Assembly (NCBI RefSeq): GCF_001522545.3
Contig: NC_031771.1
Span: forward strand, 161,901 to 225,900
Reading direction: 5' to 3'
DNA from: Parus major
Taxonomy: Eukaryota; Chordata; Aves; Passeriformes; Paridae
DNA: 64,000 nucleotides
A program made the translations under genes and the position numbers. The notes under the pieces were generated by a model. The model was not told where the DNA came from. It was given only the letters and a program-made list of their open reading frames with translations, and searched no databases. Positions 8,756-20,902 of the stretch are shown in pieces. Position 1 is the first letter of the stretch. Every line of letters starts with the position of its first letter.

Positions 8756-11690
8756 AATTTAGAAAAAAAATACATGCCACATTTTCATCAGACCTACTAT
8801 TTGATTTCAGTGTTTGGGACAGCCTTCTGGTCACTGAGGGAATCATCTACCAGCTCACATTAGTCAAGACAACTCTGTGAACACAAATCTAAAAAGATCA
8901 GTGTGTACTTTGCAAAATCATACTGATCACAGTGTTCTAACAAAAATAATAAATCTCATTATGAATAATGGTGTGAAAGGTGGAATGAATGTCTTGGCAA
9001 GATGGCAAATGACTTACAAAAGAGCAAGCTGGGCAGACGGCAAGAATGTTATCATACATAGTGTCAGCCTCATGTTATTCCAAGTGTTTTAAATAAGTGT
9101 TTTGTGATGGAGTGTGGTAATTCTGAGGGGGCTGCAATTCCCAGAGAGAGTTTCCAGGATGTTCTTGGTGGGAAACAATTTAGAATTCCTGCTTTTGATG
9201 TCAAGCAAAACAAATTTTTAAGAAAGCATCTTCTGCCAGTGTGCAGCCTTATAAAATGGAATATTTATTATTATTGATAATAGCATAAGAAATAACACAA
9301 AATGCCAGATTCTCAATGCTAAAAAACTGGTAATTCAGTTATTAATATATTAATAGCAGTTTTATTACACCTTTATTGAGTTTATTGCAAAATACTGTTT
9401 TGCTGTTGTCACAAATCAGACCATCTTCTGACTTTCTGTAGACAATTAAAGTATCTGTAATACAACAGGATTAGCATAGTAGCATCTAAGTTTGGGGTGT
9501 CAAGGCATTTGGACTCCTCTTCAGTAACTCAACCAGGGCACTAGACACCTGGAAAATAACCAAAAATCCACAAACCACAGATTCAGTAACATCATCCATT
9601 GATGGATGTCCATCATCCATTGTACACGTCTCTCCAGCTTGGTCTTCAATTTGTCTCTTTATTCGAAGTATTGAAAAAGTATTGAAAGAGACAAGAATGC
9701 TCTGTATCATCTTTTCCCTTCAGATCTAAAGCTGGTTTGAGATCTTCAGAAGGCAGGCTGCCATCTCTGAGAACATGTAGACTTGTGTGCTTAGGTCATA
9801 GGAAAGCATTAAATCTGTCACATTCAGAGATAGTAGTGACAAACCAGAGTTAATGCTAATCTCTAGTTCACCTTTCACTGCCAGATGCACCAGGATTGTA
9901 TCCTAAATGGAAAGTACCTTGAAAACACCCTCTTTGAATACTGTATTTACAAAAATAACTGTCTGTTCAAGATCATATTACCTTTTTGAGAGGAGAAATG
10001 TGGCTGCCAGCTTCAGAGAAAGTCCATGTTTTCAAAGTTTTATTATATCCAGAGCAGATGGAGTTTCAAACTGAGTGTTAGCAGGGGCTGGGCAAGATGA
10101 CTTGCACTGTACTTTGGGAAATGAGATTTTCTGAAGAAATGGTGTTGTTGTGATTATCTATGTTACTTTTACTCTAATGTGAGAATAATGAGACATCGCT
10201 TGAATCTGAGTTCTGAAATTAGAAATTGAAATTAGGACAGAAGCTGGAAGTTGGCTTAATAAAGATTGCACTGTGCTGCTTGTTCTCTGCTTCCCACCAG
10301 CTCTTTGTACTCCTGGGACAGCCAAGAGTTGTGGTTTGAAATGACAAAACCTCTAGTGCTTTTCAAGAATTTCATGCATTAGGTATTGCACTGAGTGAGT
10401 GCTCTGTGGTACTCCCAGTGATTGCGATATCAAGTCCCTCAAGGTTAGAGCCCTCAAGACTTGAATCAAAAATTTAATTTTCTTTTTTTTAGTTGTTAGT
10501 CATTAGTTATACCTAGGCAGAGCTCATTGCAATTGCTTGGCTAGTTCTTTGTTTTATGAAATAGGGAAGTGACTCCCAAGATTAATGGGCTGTCTGGATG
10601 AGAGCCACCAGGAATGAAATTAGCAGAACTGAGCAGTAACTGGGATAAAGATAATTATGGCAGTGGGAGATTGCACCAACTGACTGGTTGACCACCTACT
10701 AAAAATGGGCCCCTGACTCAAGTGGATTCAAGAAAGAATTGCACGTGAAGAGTAATTAACATTAGAAGCAAGAGATACAATAAACAGATAGGGGTGTGAG
10801 TGTTAACTAATGAAAACATTATGTAATCTGTACCAATGAATGCTGATGCCTCTGTTTGTTGAGATGTATAAATAATGTAAAGTTTTGGTGAGTTAGTGTA
10901 AAGTTTTGTGGGTTACCAACTGCCTCCCTTCTTTGTGCAATCTAGAATAAGTAGAAGCACCTTGGTGTGTATTGATGCTTAGCACTGGGTAATAAGTCTG
11001 TATTCAGACCAGTTAGATCTGTAAGGAAGTGTTGGTAGAGTTTGTCAGAAATCTCTATCCTCTCTTCTGCCTCATTCCTACTTCATGGCATTTGTTAATC
11101 CTCAAGAAAATAAGAAATATCACCACGTTTCAAGTGTTTTTGAAACACTTTTGATGTACAAATGTATTTGATTCGAAGTGCTTAAGTGCCATGGATTGTA
11201 GGAGACAAGAAAAGTCATATAGAATAAAGGGCCTTTGTTCACTTCTGTTCACTTCTTTTCACAAAAAGCACTTTGGGAAATGTACAGCTGACATGAAGAT
11301 TAAAAAGAAGTTATTTAACCTGCACGTGGACACTGCATGATCAGAATGCTGACTGGTGAAGAGGATGTGTGAACATTAACACAGGAGCTGGCATGCTGCC
11401 AATGTGTGTTTGTTTTAGTTGGCAAGAATGTTAACAAGTATAATTTTAGCCAGAGTATTTTTAGCACAGTATAACAACTTTACCTAGTTGTAGGGTATGT
11501 AAGGCCTTACTTGATGGCTATAAACTTTATTCTCTTTAGAAGAAGCAAGAGTCCATGCTCTCATTCAGGACTATGGGTCAATTACTATTAGATAACTTTT
11601 TTTCCTTCTTATTAGCAGGATTTTTCCATCAGATTTGATTTCCCTTTGAGAAACCTTACAATGCCTAGAAGGAATGGGATGACATCAGGT
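8756..11690. other. Intergenic sequence with one possible LTR remnant
   Basis: AT-rich, no gene seen. Between about 10650 and 11050 a TATA-like GTATAAATAATG (10865) is followed after about 130 bp by GGTAATAAGTCTG, which resembles a decayed LTR promoter and poly(A) signal. I found no TG/CA ends or target duplication, so the LTR idea is weak. Confidence 0.4.
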
Positions 11691-11754
11691 TGGTGTCTGG
11701 TCACTAGTGGGGCTACAGGGCTCTATCTTCCACACTGTGTTCTTCAACCACTTC
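11691..11754 (+). mobile_element. CR1 LINE fragment, left of an LTR insertion
   Basis: The segment around CTAGTGGGGCTACAGGGCTC and GTTCTTCAACC matches the CR1 reverse-transcriptase coding region by eye. It continues after the LTR at 12648. Confidence 0.65.
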
Positions 11755-12641
11755 TGTTGGGGAAACTAGGAAACCTTATGAATATGATTGTTTAGCAAAA
11801 GATTCTGAAAATATGAAACCTAGAATCGAAATAGAAATGAAAGCTAGCTTTGAGCCATAGAATACTGAGTGCTAGTTACTATATAACCAAAGAACAATAG
11901 CCAAGCCAGCTAAAGGAGAATCCTTGTTGATAGAACCATACACTTCTGCTGATGGAGAATCCAAAGGTCAAGCAGCAAGAGAAGAATTTGAAAGGTAGCT
12001 TGTAGAGTTTAAAATGTTACATGGTATGGTAATGTAGTAGTTCTTATAGGCAATATGTAAATTCTTTAGAATGTGTGTCTCGTAGTGGTTGGTTACTGGG
12101 AATTAGAATATTTACTATAGAAAAGGATATAATGTACTGTAACAAGAACTTTGCTCTCTTAACTCTCTCTCTTAGCTCTTACTCTTAACTTCCATGCTCC
12201 TTTTGCTATCTCCTCTCTTACTCTTACCTGCCCTTACCCTCTCTTAACTTCTCCCCTCTCTCTTAACCTGCTCCCTTAATCCCTGCTCTTACTCTTGCTC
12301 TTACTCTTACCTGCCCTTACATGCTCTTACTTTTACCCTCTCTTACCCACACCTCTCTTACTCCCTTCTCCTACCCCCTCTCTCCCCTGTCTTTTACCCG
12401 CTCTTTCTTAGTTCTCTTGTTCCCTGCTCTTATCCACTTTTGCCCCTCTTTCCCTACCCCTTAATTACATTCTCCCATGCTCCCTGACTCCCGTCTCCAC
12501 TCTCTCTCCCTGACCACGTGTATGCTGTGGCTGGCAGCGGAAACAGGTCTCTTCTTCCCTCTATCCAAATAATAAACTGCTTATACCTGAACAGCTTGAC
12601 CCTGGAGAAGTCTCTCACCATGTGTACTTTGTACATCAACA
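11755..12641 (+). repeat. Solo LTR, class II type, inserted in a CR1
   Basis: 887 bp, from TGTTGGGGAAACTAGG to ACATCAACA, flanked by perfect 6-bp duplications CACTTC at 11749-11754 and 12642-12647. A poly(A) signal AATAAA lies at 12571-12576, about 65 bp before the end, which fixes the orientation. Six-base duplications are typical of class II (ERVK-like) integrases. Confidence 0.9.
12150..12480 (+). repeat. Pyrimidine tract of CTCTTA-type units inside the LTR
   Basis: About 330 bp with very few purine runs, made of variants of CTCTTA, CTCTTACC and CTCCC. It lies upstream of the LTR poly(A) signal and is unlike a pure microsatellite because the unit drifts. Confidence 0.85.
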
Positions 12642-12647
12642 CACTTC

Positions 12648-13030
12648 TAAGAACTGAATGCAGGACTTGAAGGTAAATTTGCTGATGATACTAAATTACA
12701 ATGAGCTGTTAATTTCCTCAGGGGCAGGGAGGCCCTGCAGAGAGACCTTGATAAATAAGAGGCCTGGGCAACCATTGACCTGATCAAGTGCTGGATTTTT
12801 CATTTCCTTTGCTCACTATTGAACTCTTCTTACAATCTAGTCTTGCAATAGTTGTCAAATTACATCTTGAAAAAGGAAAATATGTGCCATTTGATGAGAT
12901 TTAGAAGGTTGACTCAGATTCATTGTTGGGGGCTCTAAACAACTTGGTCTAGATGTTCCTACTCATGGTTGGAAGGTTGGACTAGATAGCCTTTAAAAAT
13001 ACTTTTGATACAAACTATTTTATGATTCTT
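12648..13030 (+). mobile_element. CR1 LINE fragment, right of the LTR insertion
   Basis: Begins with TTTGCTGATGATACTAAA and CAGAGAGACCTTGATAA, both CR1 coding motifs. It then jumps to the 3' tail (TTGGTCTAGATG ... TTTATGATTC), so an internal deletion is likely. Diverged, and therefore old. Confidence 0.72.
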
Positions 13031-16000
13031 TCATTAATGTGTTTGTCCACCTCTAGAATCAGGTTTGTGTTCCTGGTACTGGAATGGAATTGTCTGCTTT
13101 AGATATGTTACTTGTTTAAATCACTCTGCACAGAACTTGTAAATATAACTTAAAGAGAAGCTCCTGAAGCACATGTAATAGTGATAGAATAGAGCATACT
13201 TTTATGGCTCTTTATGTTCTTTGAATGCTTTTCATTCTTGTTATGTGTTTGTCGACTTTGTGAAGCCATAATGACTCTTACTGGCATTTTGACCAAAGAA
13301 CTAAGGTTCCTACAGAAAGTTAATTTTTTGCCATTTTAGAGGCAAATCCAAAAGAACCAGGAAATCTGAGCAACCTCAGATTTGGGGTTGTGTTCCCACT
13401 TTTGCACAGTTAAGTAATTTTTTTTAGAGAAATCCTTGGTCTGAAAAAATCACAGGTCTGAAATCTGCTCCAAATTAAGGAAAAATGTGTGTCTTGATCT
13501 GTCTGTTTAATTTCTCTGAATTACAGTAAAGCAAAATCCATTAAAGACATGCAAGTCGAGAAGATTTGAGGGACACTGTGAAGTTTAGTTAGTTAATTGT
13601 AAAGCCAAAAACCTTTCTTACTTATGTGCTAAAGCTACACCACTGTTCAGGAAATCACATTAAAATGAACTTAAATTTAAGCTTATGCATAAATCTCATT
13701 AAATATGTGCTAAACAGGATTCCCAGAGACAAAGCCTTTTTTGAACAGAAGCTATAATTAATATGTTGCTATTCTGGAATAAAAACTTCTACAGAAACAA
13801 AAATCAGTCGTAATCATAGTACCATACTCAATACATTGAAATAATCCTATTTTCTATTATTTTAACCTCAATATTCAGCTTTTAAACAAAAATAACAAAT
13901 GATCAAATTTAAATATTAAACAGCTTTTTAATTGTAATTATATTTCATGAAACATGAGTTCTAAATAAAATAATTACAAATGTGTTGCCAGACTATGTGG
14001 ACATTCAAATAATTACCCTAAAGAATGTCCTTAATAGCTACTACAAGTAGTTTTGCTTATTACATTTTAATACTTCTAAGAAAAAAAAAATGCAATCCCA
14101 AATGCCATACTGTTCTCAAATCTTTTACAGAAAGCAAAGGACAGAAAAAAATATTGTATATATATTTCAATGACCATTTAAATCTCAATTCTAGATTGAT
14201 TCTGTAAATTAATCGCCGCCATACAATTTATTTTACATATGTGATGTCTTTTTTCCTTTTGAGCTTTTATTTGTCTCTTCTTTGTATGGACTTAAATTGC
14301 TTAGTTAGGTAAACAAGTGAGTAGTAAGAATGTTTGTTATTTGCATGTACAAACAGTATCTATTTGTTTCAGTGATGCTTTTTCTGGATTTAAATCAGTG
14401 AGTAAGGCCAGACCTTATTCCTGTGAATATAAAAAGCTTTGATGTGATATGTTTATGGTAAAATAGCAGTTAAACAAAACATCAGTTCAGAACTTTGCTG
14501 GCAGGATCTCTGTGTGCTTTGAGGAAGGAGTACTGAAAACATATGCTCACCTCATTAAGCTTGGCTGAATGTGCTGCAAGAATTTTTTGTGTCCGTTGCC
14601 TCCTTCAAAAAAAAGAATTTTCCCATTTCTCTACAAACCCTGATCATTATAATTCAGTTACTTTCCTCTTACAGAATTTTCTTTTTATTTATTTGTTAAT
14701 TTATTTGTTAAACAGCGTCCTGGATCTTCCTTGGACAAGTCAGACAGTACTGGAACACAGTATAATTAGTAACAGCGAAGTGAACATGTACAGGAACATA
14801 TTTGGGTAGAAACCCTCAACTGTCTCTGATTTTCAGAAGGTCATTGTTTTGAATTAGGACAGCTACTATACTCCTGCTTTGGTTTAATGGTTAACTTGTA
14901 GTAAGGACTTTTTCTTGCTTCTTGGGAGCAATCCCTCAGTTCTGTAAGCCAAAATTCTTGCTAAAGGAATGGGACCTGACCAAGCAGATAAATGAACATC
15001 TGGATGGTCATTCAAAATCGGCTGAAATACTAAATAAAGGTTGGACAGTTAGAAAAGTCAGTAAATGTGGGTAGCACAGACATTTATTTTTGTGGTTTAT
15101 CCTCTCGCTGTCAAAGGCTGCAGAAATCTGCAAGTTCATAGGAGGTTTGTTGGAAGCTAAAGGTTTTCCAAAGAAGTTGCTTGGATTCACATTCTCATGT
15201 TATTTTCTTGGTATGTTTATCTGTCTCTTAAGTGTTAAGGACAGTGTTTTCTGTCTGAAAAGGAATTTTTTTCTTCTTTGTGGATCCTTTGCATCTGCAA
15301 GTGGTACAGATGAGACCCAGTGAGAACTGTGTCTGGGAATTGGGAATGTGCATCTGTAACTCATTTTTAGTAGAAAATTTTAAATATTATGTGGTAGGTT
15401 GTGGGAACCGTATTAGGGATAGATAAAACCCTGGACCAGGTTCCTAACATGGGAATGAACCTGAGGCCTTGGGAGGCTGAGTGCTGGAGGGATGCTGATG
15501 GAGTCATTCTATAATAGGTCATGTCCCTGGTCCCCGTTAGTGATTGGACCTCTGCCCTCAGATACCCCTTTACATTGTGAAGTTTGCCATGCCTCTTTGG
15601 GAGCAGCCCCTTGGACCATGCAGTCTCTGTGAACATTAAAATCTATCTTTGGGCACTCCATTGAAACCGTCCCAATTTATTCCACCATGCTCAACCCAGT
15701 CAAATCAGGAGAGGTCTCAGAAACCTACTGCTATAGTAGGTAATAGTGTGGTACTGAAACACTCCTGCTTTTACAACCACTAAATAGTCATTAACATTGT
15801 CATTGTAGTGTTCATACCCTGAGGAGAGGCTCTATTCTTTTCCTGTTCAGCAGTTAGAAATTATTATGCTGATCTGCATACTTGGCTTTCATGACTAGCC
15901 TAACAAAAATTTCCTGTGCCTCTGTGTAATTACTATATTTACTTTCTTCTTCCTCTGCCTGTTTGTTCCCTTCATTATTTGATAATTTTAAATAGGATGG

Positions 16001-16369
16001 GCAATTTCCTCTGCAAAGTTTGTACAGACCCTGGTACAACACAAGCCACTTCTGGGGTCATGTATGATACTACTATCACAGTGAATTCTTAAGTTATCTT
16101 CCCCTCCATTTTTACTTTTTCAATTGGCCACCTTTGTCTTTTGTTTTACACTCTTCTCAGGTGTGTCTTCCTGTTCATACTGCTTTGGACTGGGTACAAT
16201 AACTATACAAGTTAATGATATTTGTTAGAAGAGGTGATTCTTTGAATCACTCTAGAAGTGATGCACTGAAAGTATTCTATTTGTATTAGCCTTTTGTTTA
16301 CCTTTGTTTAAAATTGTTATCAGTCATCTAACCAACTTCAGTCTAAGATAATTCTATGGTTTAAACCTG
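13031..16369. other. Intergenic sequence, no gene recognised
   Basis: AT-rich with chance open frames up to 88 codons. A GC-richer block at about 15380-15700 might be a decayed LTR, but I could not find ends or a target duplication. Confidence 0.5.
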
Positions 16370-16615
16370 GTAGGAAGCTAACCCCACACAAGCACTCACT
16401 TTCTTTCCCCCAGGCAGGATGCTGAAGAAGATGGAAAGGGCAAAAGGGAAGAAAGAAGCAGAGAAGGCACTCCTGACAGTCTGCCAAGTACTGCTCAGCA
16501 AAAGCCAAAAAATCCCTGGGTTTTAAGTGTTGCTTTGGTCACAAGTCCAACACAGAGCACTGTAAAAGCTACTATGAAGAAATTTAGCCCTTTCCCAGCA
16601 AAAAGCCAGTAAAGA
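16370..16615 (-). repeat. Remnant of an old avian LTR
   Basis: CCCCACACAAGCACTCACTTTC at the left and GCTACTATGAAGAAATTTAGCCC...CCCAGC at the right match the two ends of a common avian LTR as I remember it, with most of the middle missing. Diverged, with no target duplication found. Identification is from memory and tentative. Confidence 0.45.
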
Positions 16616-17811
16616 TGATTCACTCTGGGGAACTGCCTACCCAATTTGACTGTGTGCTTAAACCAGTGCTTTTCTCACCTTTTGCAGATGATTTCTTTGG
16701 AATAAATTGCAGTTTGGGGAATTCATAAAGACTTCAGTGGTGTTGCAGTTTTCTTCTTTGTCTCTCATGTTCCAAGCTGACTCTTTGGTTTTGATTGCTG
16801 TGCCTCTCTATCCTAGAAAAGGATGTACTTACCTAGTAAAAGCTCCTTATTTTCTTATTATATTGTAAAAGCTTTGTCTTAGCTGCTGTGAAGATGCCAC
16901 CTTCTCTCTTCAAGCTCATGACTGTAGTTCCAAGGATACATCTTGCTAAGACAATCAAGACTATGAGCAGGCAGCACCAGGCAGATTCCCTGTGATTATA
17001 TTATTTGCAAATTTGCAAGGACCACTTTTTTTCTCTTTTTAATCATTGTTATAAATAAATCAATCACATTTTATCAATTATAATTTTTATTAACAAATTT
17101 GCAAAAAAAAAGTTTTGGAACAGCCAAAATTAAAGACAATGCCAAGCCTGGGATCGGCGCTGGGTGAACTTTGAACCAGTCTCTGCTGCACTGATTCCTC
17201 TAAGTTCACAAATTGTCTATTGGAGTGCCGAGTTTTATACAGTTTTTTTTCAGCCTGATGCCATGCAGTCTCAGTTTTTTTCTCCATGATGTGCTGTTAC
17301 ATATTCAGAATTTAGATGTTGAACTGCTGATGAGGTTTCTGGGAAGGGGATTAGGTCTGAGTGGATTTTCGGGAAGTGGTCCTTGAGATGTAGAATTTTT
17401 CTGAGATTTTCCCAGAAGGGGATAGAGTCTGAGTAGGTTTTTTTTCTTTTGGGAGACGACATTAAGATGCATGGTTAACTGAATCAGTATCATGTGCTGT
17501 CACTGAACCATTAGTGGCTCGTCTCCTCTGAGTAGATTTATCTCTCTCCTGGCAAACCCTTTGTCCTTTTGCAAACAATCCTGAGCTCTCTGTCATCCAT
17601 GTGGCAATCCTTCGGTTGCTCAAGTTTTATGCATTGTGCTCGAGTTAGCTTTGTGCACTATACACACGAATTATATCAAAAAATACATATTACAATCATT
17701 CTTCCTTTCCATTATTTGAACTGCTCATTCTTTGATGATAGAGCTACATTTTAGACCATCTGAAAATAATTTGCAGAATTTATATTTTAGGAGGGTGAAT
17801 ACTTACTGCAG
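16616..17811. other. Intergenic sequence, no gene recognised
   Basis: AT-rich, short open frames only, nothing recognisable. Confidence 0.5.
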
Positions 17812-17817
17812 GACAAT

Positions 17818-18097
17818 TGTTACCGCTGAAGATGAATAGATCACGTGGACACAGGTCGAGGTGTGGTGGAAGAAAGGGCAGAGTTTATTTTTCCTCCCAG
17901 GATTTATAGGCTTCTGACCATGGCCAGGGATTGGATGGTCAGGATAACACTTTCTCACTGCACTGGCCTTGAGAGATGCCCATCACAAGACGTGTAACAG
18001 AAAGAATGTATACATATCTATGTTTACAGTTACTGTCCTGGGAAAGTCCTTAGAAAACTATGTTAGCAAGCTCAGAAGCTGAGTTTTCAGGGCGACA
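17818..18097 (-). repeat. 3' LTR of provirus 2
   Basis: Plus-strand ends TGTTACCG and GGGCGACA. On the minus strand TATAAA (17903-17908) precedes AATAAA (17884-17889) by under 20 bases, a compact promoter/poly(A) arrangement. Confidence 0.9.
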
Positions 18098-18328
18098 TCA
18101 TATCCTTTTTAGTTTAACAAAAAGAAAAGAAAAAAGAAAAATGAACAAAGAAACTAGCAACATTATAAACAATCAAAAAATAACAGGAAAATACAATGCT
18201 CCATATAATCAGAAGACTGTAATTTCAGGGTGATATCTTACCCTTTCGTTATTACAAAAAAAACCAAAACAAAACCAGAAAACAACAAAACTCAAAAAAT
18301 AAGTAAGACAAATGTCCAACATCAACAC

Positions 18329-18502
18329 CTGCTTGTGGATGGCTCTCAATTTGGTCACGGAGGCAGAATCCATGGCCAAATTGAAAGGTGCCTGGGAAAA
18401 CTTATGAAATGCTATGACAGCAGTCTGTAATTCTATCAGTTGGGCTGATCCAGCCTCATGACTCTCTAAAAAAAATACCAAAAAACAAAACAGCGACATC
18501 AA
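18329..18502 (-). pseudogene. pol: RNase H fragment of provirus 2
   Basis: On the minus strand the stretch AQLIELQTAVIAFHKFSQAP followed by AMDSASVTKL matches the second and third acidic motifs of class II RNase H (Glu in IEL, Asp in MDSASV). The first aspartate motif and all sequence after RNase H are absent; about 230 bp later the 3' LTR begins. Confidence 0.6.
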
Positions 18503-18563
18503 TGGAAAGATTAATGTAATAAACTTGAGGAGCAGAAACTGTTCGCAGAACCTCCTCCAGCAT

Positions 18564-19250
18564 CTACTGTGCCTCTGGGGTCAGTGTCAGAGGTGACTTT
18601 AAAATCAGAGTCCCCCTTTTAATAGACCAAACAATGAAGACAATTGTGTCATGGTCAGTCCCATATAAGGACACGACCATGTAAAAGTCCATTAATATTT
18701 GGACATCATTCATACAGTGTCTGCACTGAATGCAAAAAATAATTGCACCTCCCGATGCGGGACTGTTCGTCCCAAAATTATTTTTGACCCTCAAATAATT
18801 TCAGGGAGGTTGTAGAGACGAGCAGCAGGAAACTGCTTACAAACTCCAGAGTGGGCTAGAGCCCCATATCATTGGCAAATGCTGGCAAATTTTCACAAGC
18901 CTTATAGCAAAATCTCCATTGATATCTCTGTGTGGGCTCAGCATTAATGACAGCTGGCACCAAAAAGACAAATTTCGGTCTGTCATTGGCATGCAAAGGA
19001 ATGTAAAAAACAATCCTTCAGATCCACAATGAGGACTAGCCAATCAGCAGGAAGCATGGCAGGTGAAGGCATGCTAGCCTGCAACATCCCCATGCTTTCC
19101 ATCATAGCATTAACTTTCTGGAGGTGTTGTAGCAACCTCCATTTCCCAGACTTCTTCTTGATACAGAAAACAGGAATGTCCCAGGGACTGGTTGAAGCTC
19201 CAGATCACTGTGATCCAACTGTTCTTGCATCAAGTCACAGAGAGTGACTA
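18564..19250 (-). pseudogene. pol: Reverse transcriptase remnant of provirus 2
   Basis: Minus strand, degraded. The fingers carry [20 protein letters not shown] (near 19200-19240). Motif A appears as VDLKDCF (near 19020-19035), followed after a one-base slip by [14 protein letters not shown]. The YXDD box is not found, so part of the palm is deleted. The left end, SPLTLTPEAQ (about 18570-18600), looks like the RT connection. At least three frame changes. Confidence 0.62.
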
Positions 19251-19477
19251 GTCTATCATGAGAAAGGAAAACAGAATCTGCTGAACAAAGAGTCAGTCTC
19301 AAGTTCTTCTTTGCATAGAATGTGTCAGCATCAGGTCCAAGGGTCACTCCAGGGCCCGTCAGCAAACCTGACAATTGTGATGTCCATGCCAGTGTCAAAA
19401 CCCGCGGAAGCTAATCTCTGACAACATCTCACCAAGGATGGACAGGGTGCAGACCCATTCAGGATGATCCCTGGCTG

Positions 19478-19750
19478 TCAGAACAGCAGTCCGTGAACCC
19501 AGGGAGGTCCAGGGAACCCGAAGCCACCATGTCCCCGCAGCTGGTTCTCAGCCCTGCGAACATAAAACTCAAAAGGCGCAAGGTGAGCAAATCCAGGTGC
19601 CGCAGGGATAGGAACAGGAGGGGTGAGTGTGGAACCCATGGCAGAAATGCACCCCAGGAATTCCAAATCAACGTCCCCTAGGTGCGCAATGGTGCCCTGA
19701 TGAGTGGTATTCAACCATGCCACAAGAAGAGCACTCAAGCCCTCACCCAC
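19478..19750 (-). pseudogene. Protease-region remnant of provirus 2
   Basis: A 90-codon open minus-strand stretch between the gag and RT remnants. It is proline-, glycine- and alanine-rich, ending GGFGFPGPPWVHGLLF, which resembles the glycine-rich tail after a class II protease. No DTG triplet is visible here. Assignment rests mainly on position. Confidence 0.4.
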
Positions 19751-19795
19751 CGGACCAAAGCATTCGGAAGTACATGGAATGCCTGATACGCTCAG

Positions 19796-20850
19796 CTACA
19801 CAGTCATTTGACAGGAGGACAAGGTCCACAGGCCAGCCGAAGAGGCTCCAGCAGCCTGGGACCCCTGGCCCATAAAGGCCACCGGCTTCTCCCCCACAGC
19901 AGCACCACCCGAGCCAGTGGTAAACAGTTCAGGACCTTGGTCTGCCCAGGCCACCGGAGGCGACGCAGGGGGGCTGCCTCCAGCCGCAGGCTCAGGCGAT
20001 GCCGCAGAACGCGAGGCGGGGCGAGGTGAAGCTGGCGCAGCATGGCCCGCCTCCCACGAGGTGGGGGGGGGGGGGGGGGAAACGTGGTGCTGGTCGGGGC
20101 GCAGCGCGCGGAGACCCGGCACCGTCCTGCTCTGCTGCCAGGGAACAACCTGGGCTCGCAGGAGGGAAAACTGGCAGCATGGGGCTGGCAGAACCCGGCC
20201 TGTCATCTGCAGCATCCGCCCCCATGCCCCATGAATCTGGCACGGGGCCCGGGCCCGAGCCGTCCCCCACCGCGGGGTACGACACAGCCCAGCCGCAGCA
20301 GGAACACAGGACCGACCCTGAGGTATCCCCCAGGGCCGGCGCCGCCCCCCGTTCAAGCACCCCCCCATCGGTGTGTGCCAGGAGGGCATGCGGAGGCAGC
20401 AACCCTGCCCCAGGCTTACACCGCCAGGGCGCCAGCCGAGGTGGGGCTACACCCCCTGGGTCCGCGGCGCCCCTGACAGTCTGCCGGCAGGGATCCAACC
20501 CCGCCCTGGGCCTACACCGCCGGGGCACAGGCCGGGGCAGGGCCATGCCCATCGGTCCCACAGCAGCCCCGTTCAACCCGCCACATCTTTGCCAGATCCC
20601 GAGCAGCCGGAGCAACCGGGGCTCATAACTGACCAGCAGAGCCTCAATCAGGGAATCGCCTAAAGCGGCCCAAGCTGACTGCGAAAAAAATCGCTTCAAC
20701 CACAGGGAAAAACCCCTCAATTCTGCCATACTCACACAATCGCTGAAAGTCAGCATACGACACATCAATCCCGCTCTGATCAGACACTGCATGCCATATT
20801 TCCAGAACCAGGCCCTCTGTAAGAGAAAGCCCAAAACCATCCATAGCCAC
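19796..20850 (-). pseudogene. gag: gag of provirus 2, frameshifted, GC-rich
   Basis: Starts at an ATG at 20850, 53 bp inside the primer-site-like sequence. The first 68 codons (MAMDGFGLSL..., ISL/WHAVSDQSGI, YADFQRLCEYG) look like a matrix domain. The frame then shifts into a long proline-, alanine- and arginine-rich region (about 19800-20640) of very high GC, with open stretches in two minus frames (282 and 197 codons). No major homology region or zinc knuckle is recognisable. A run of 17 G on the plus strand at 20063-20079 may hide a sequencing-length error that affects the frame. Confidence 0.6.
20063..20079 (+). repeat. Run of 17 consecutive G
   Basis: Uninterrupted homopolymer in a GC-rich block of provirus 2 gag; its length is prone to read or assembly error. 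Confidence 0.95.
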
Positions 20851-20883
20851 AGGCTAAGCAGTACCTTGTATCACACATGTAAG

Positions 20884-20902
20884 ACACAGCAAGGTCACCA
20901 GA
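20884..20902 (-). other. Primer-binding-site-like sequence of provirus 2
   Basis: On the minus strand, TGGTGACCTTGCTGTGTC starts directly after the 5' LTR. The first eight bases agree with the tRNA-Trp-type site used by avian alpharetroviruses, but the rest matches poorly. Tentative. Confidence 0.4.

Noticed and set aside
10650..11050. Complete LTR
   Set aside because: TATA-like and AATAAG-like elements only; no terminal TG/CA pair or target duplication found.
16370..16615. Lysine-rich coding exon (KKMERAKGKKEAEK-like)
   Set aside because: Ends fit an old avian LTR and the frame is short and unsupported.
20042..20840. Overlapping long open frames on both strands in the GC-rich block
   Set aside because: High GC removes stop codons by chance. 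Only the minus-strand gag remnant has supporting context (LTRs, matrix-like start).
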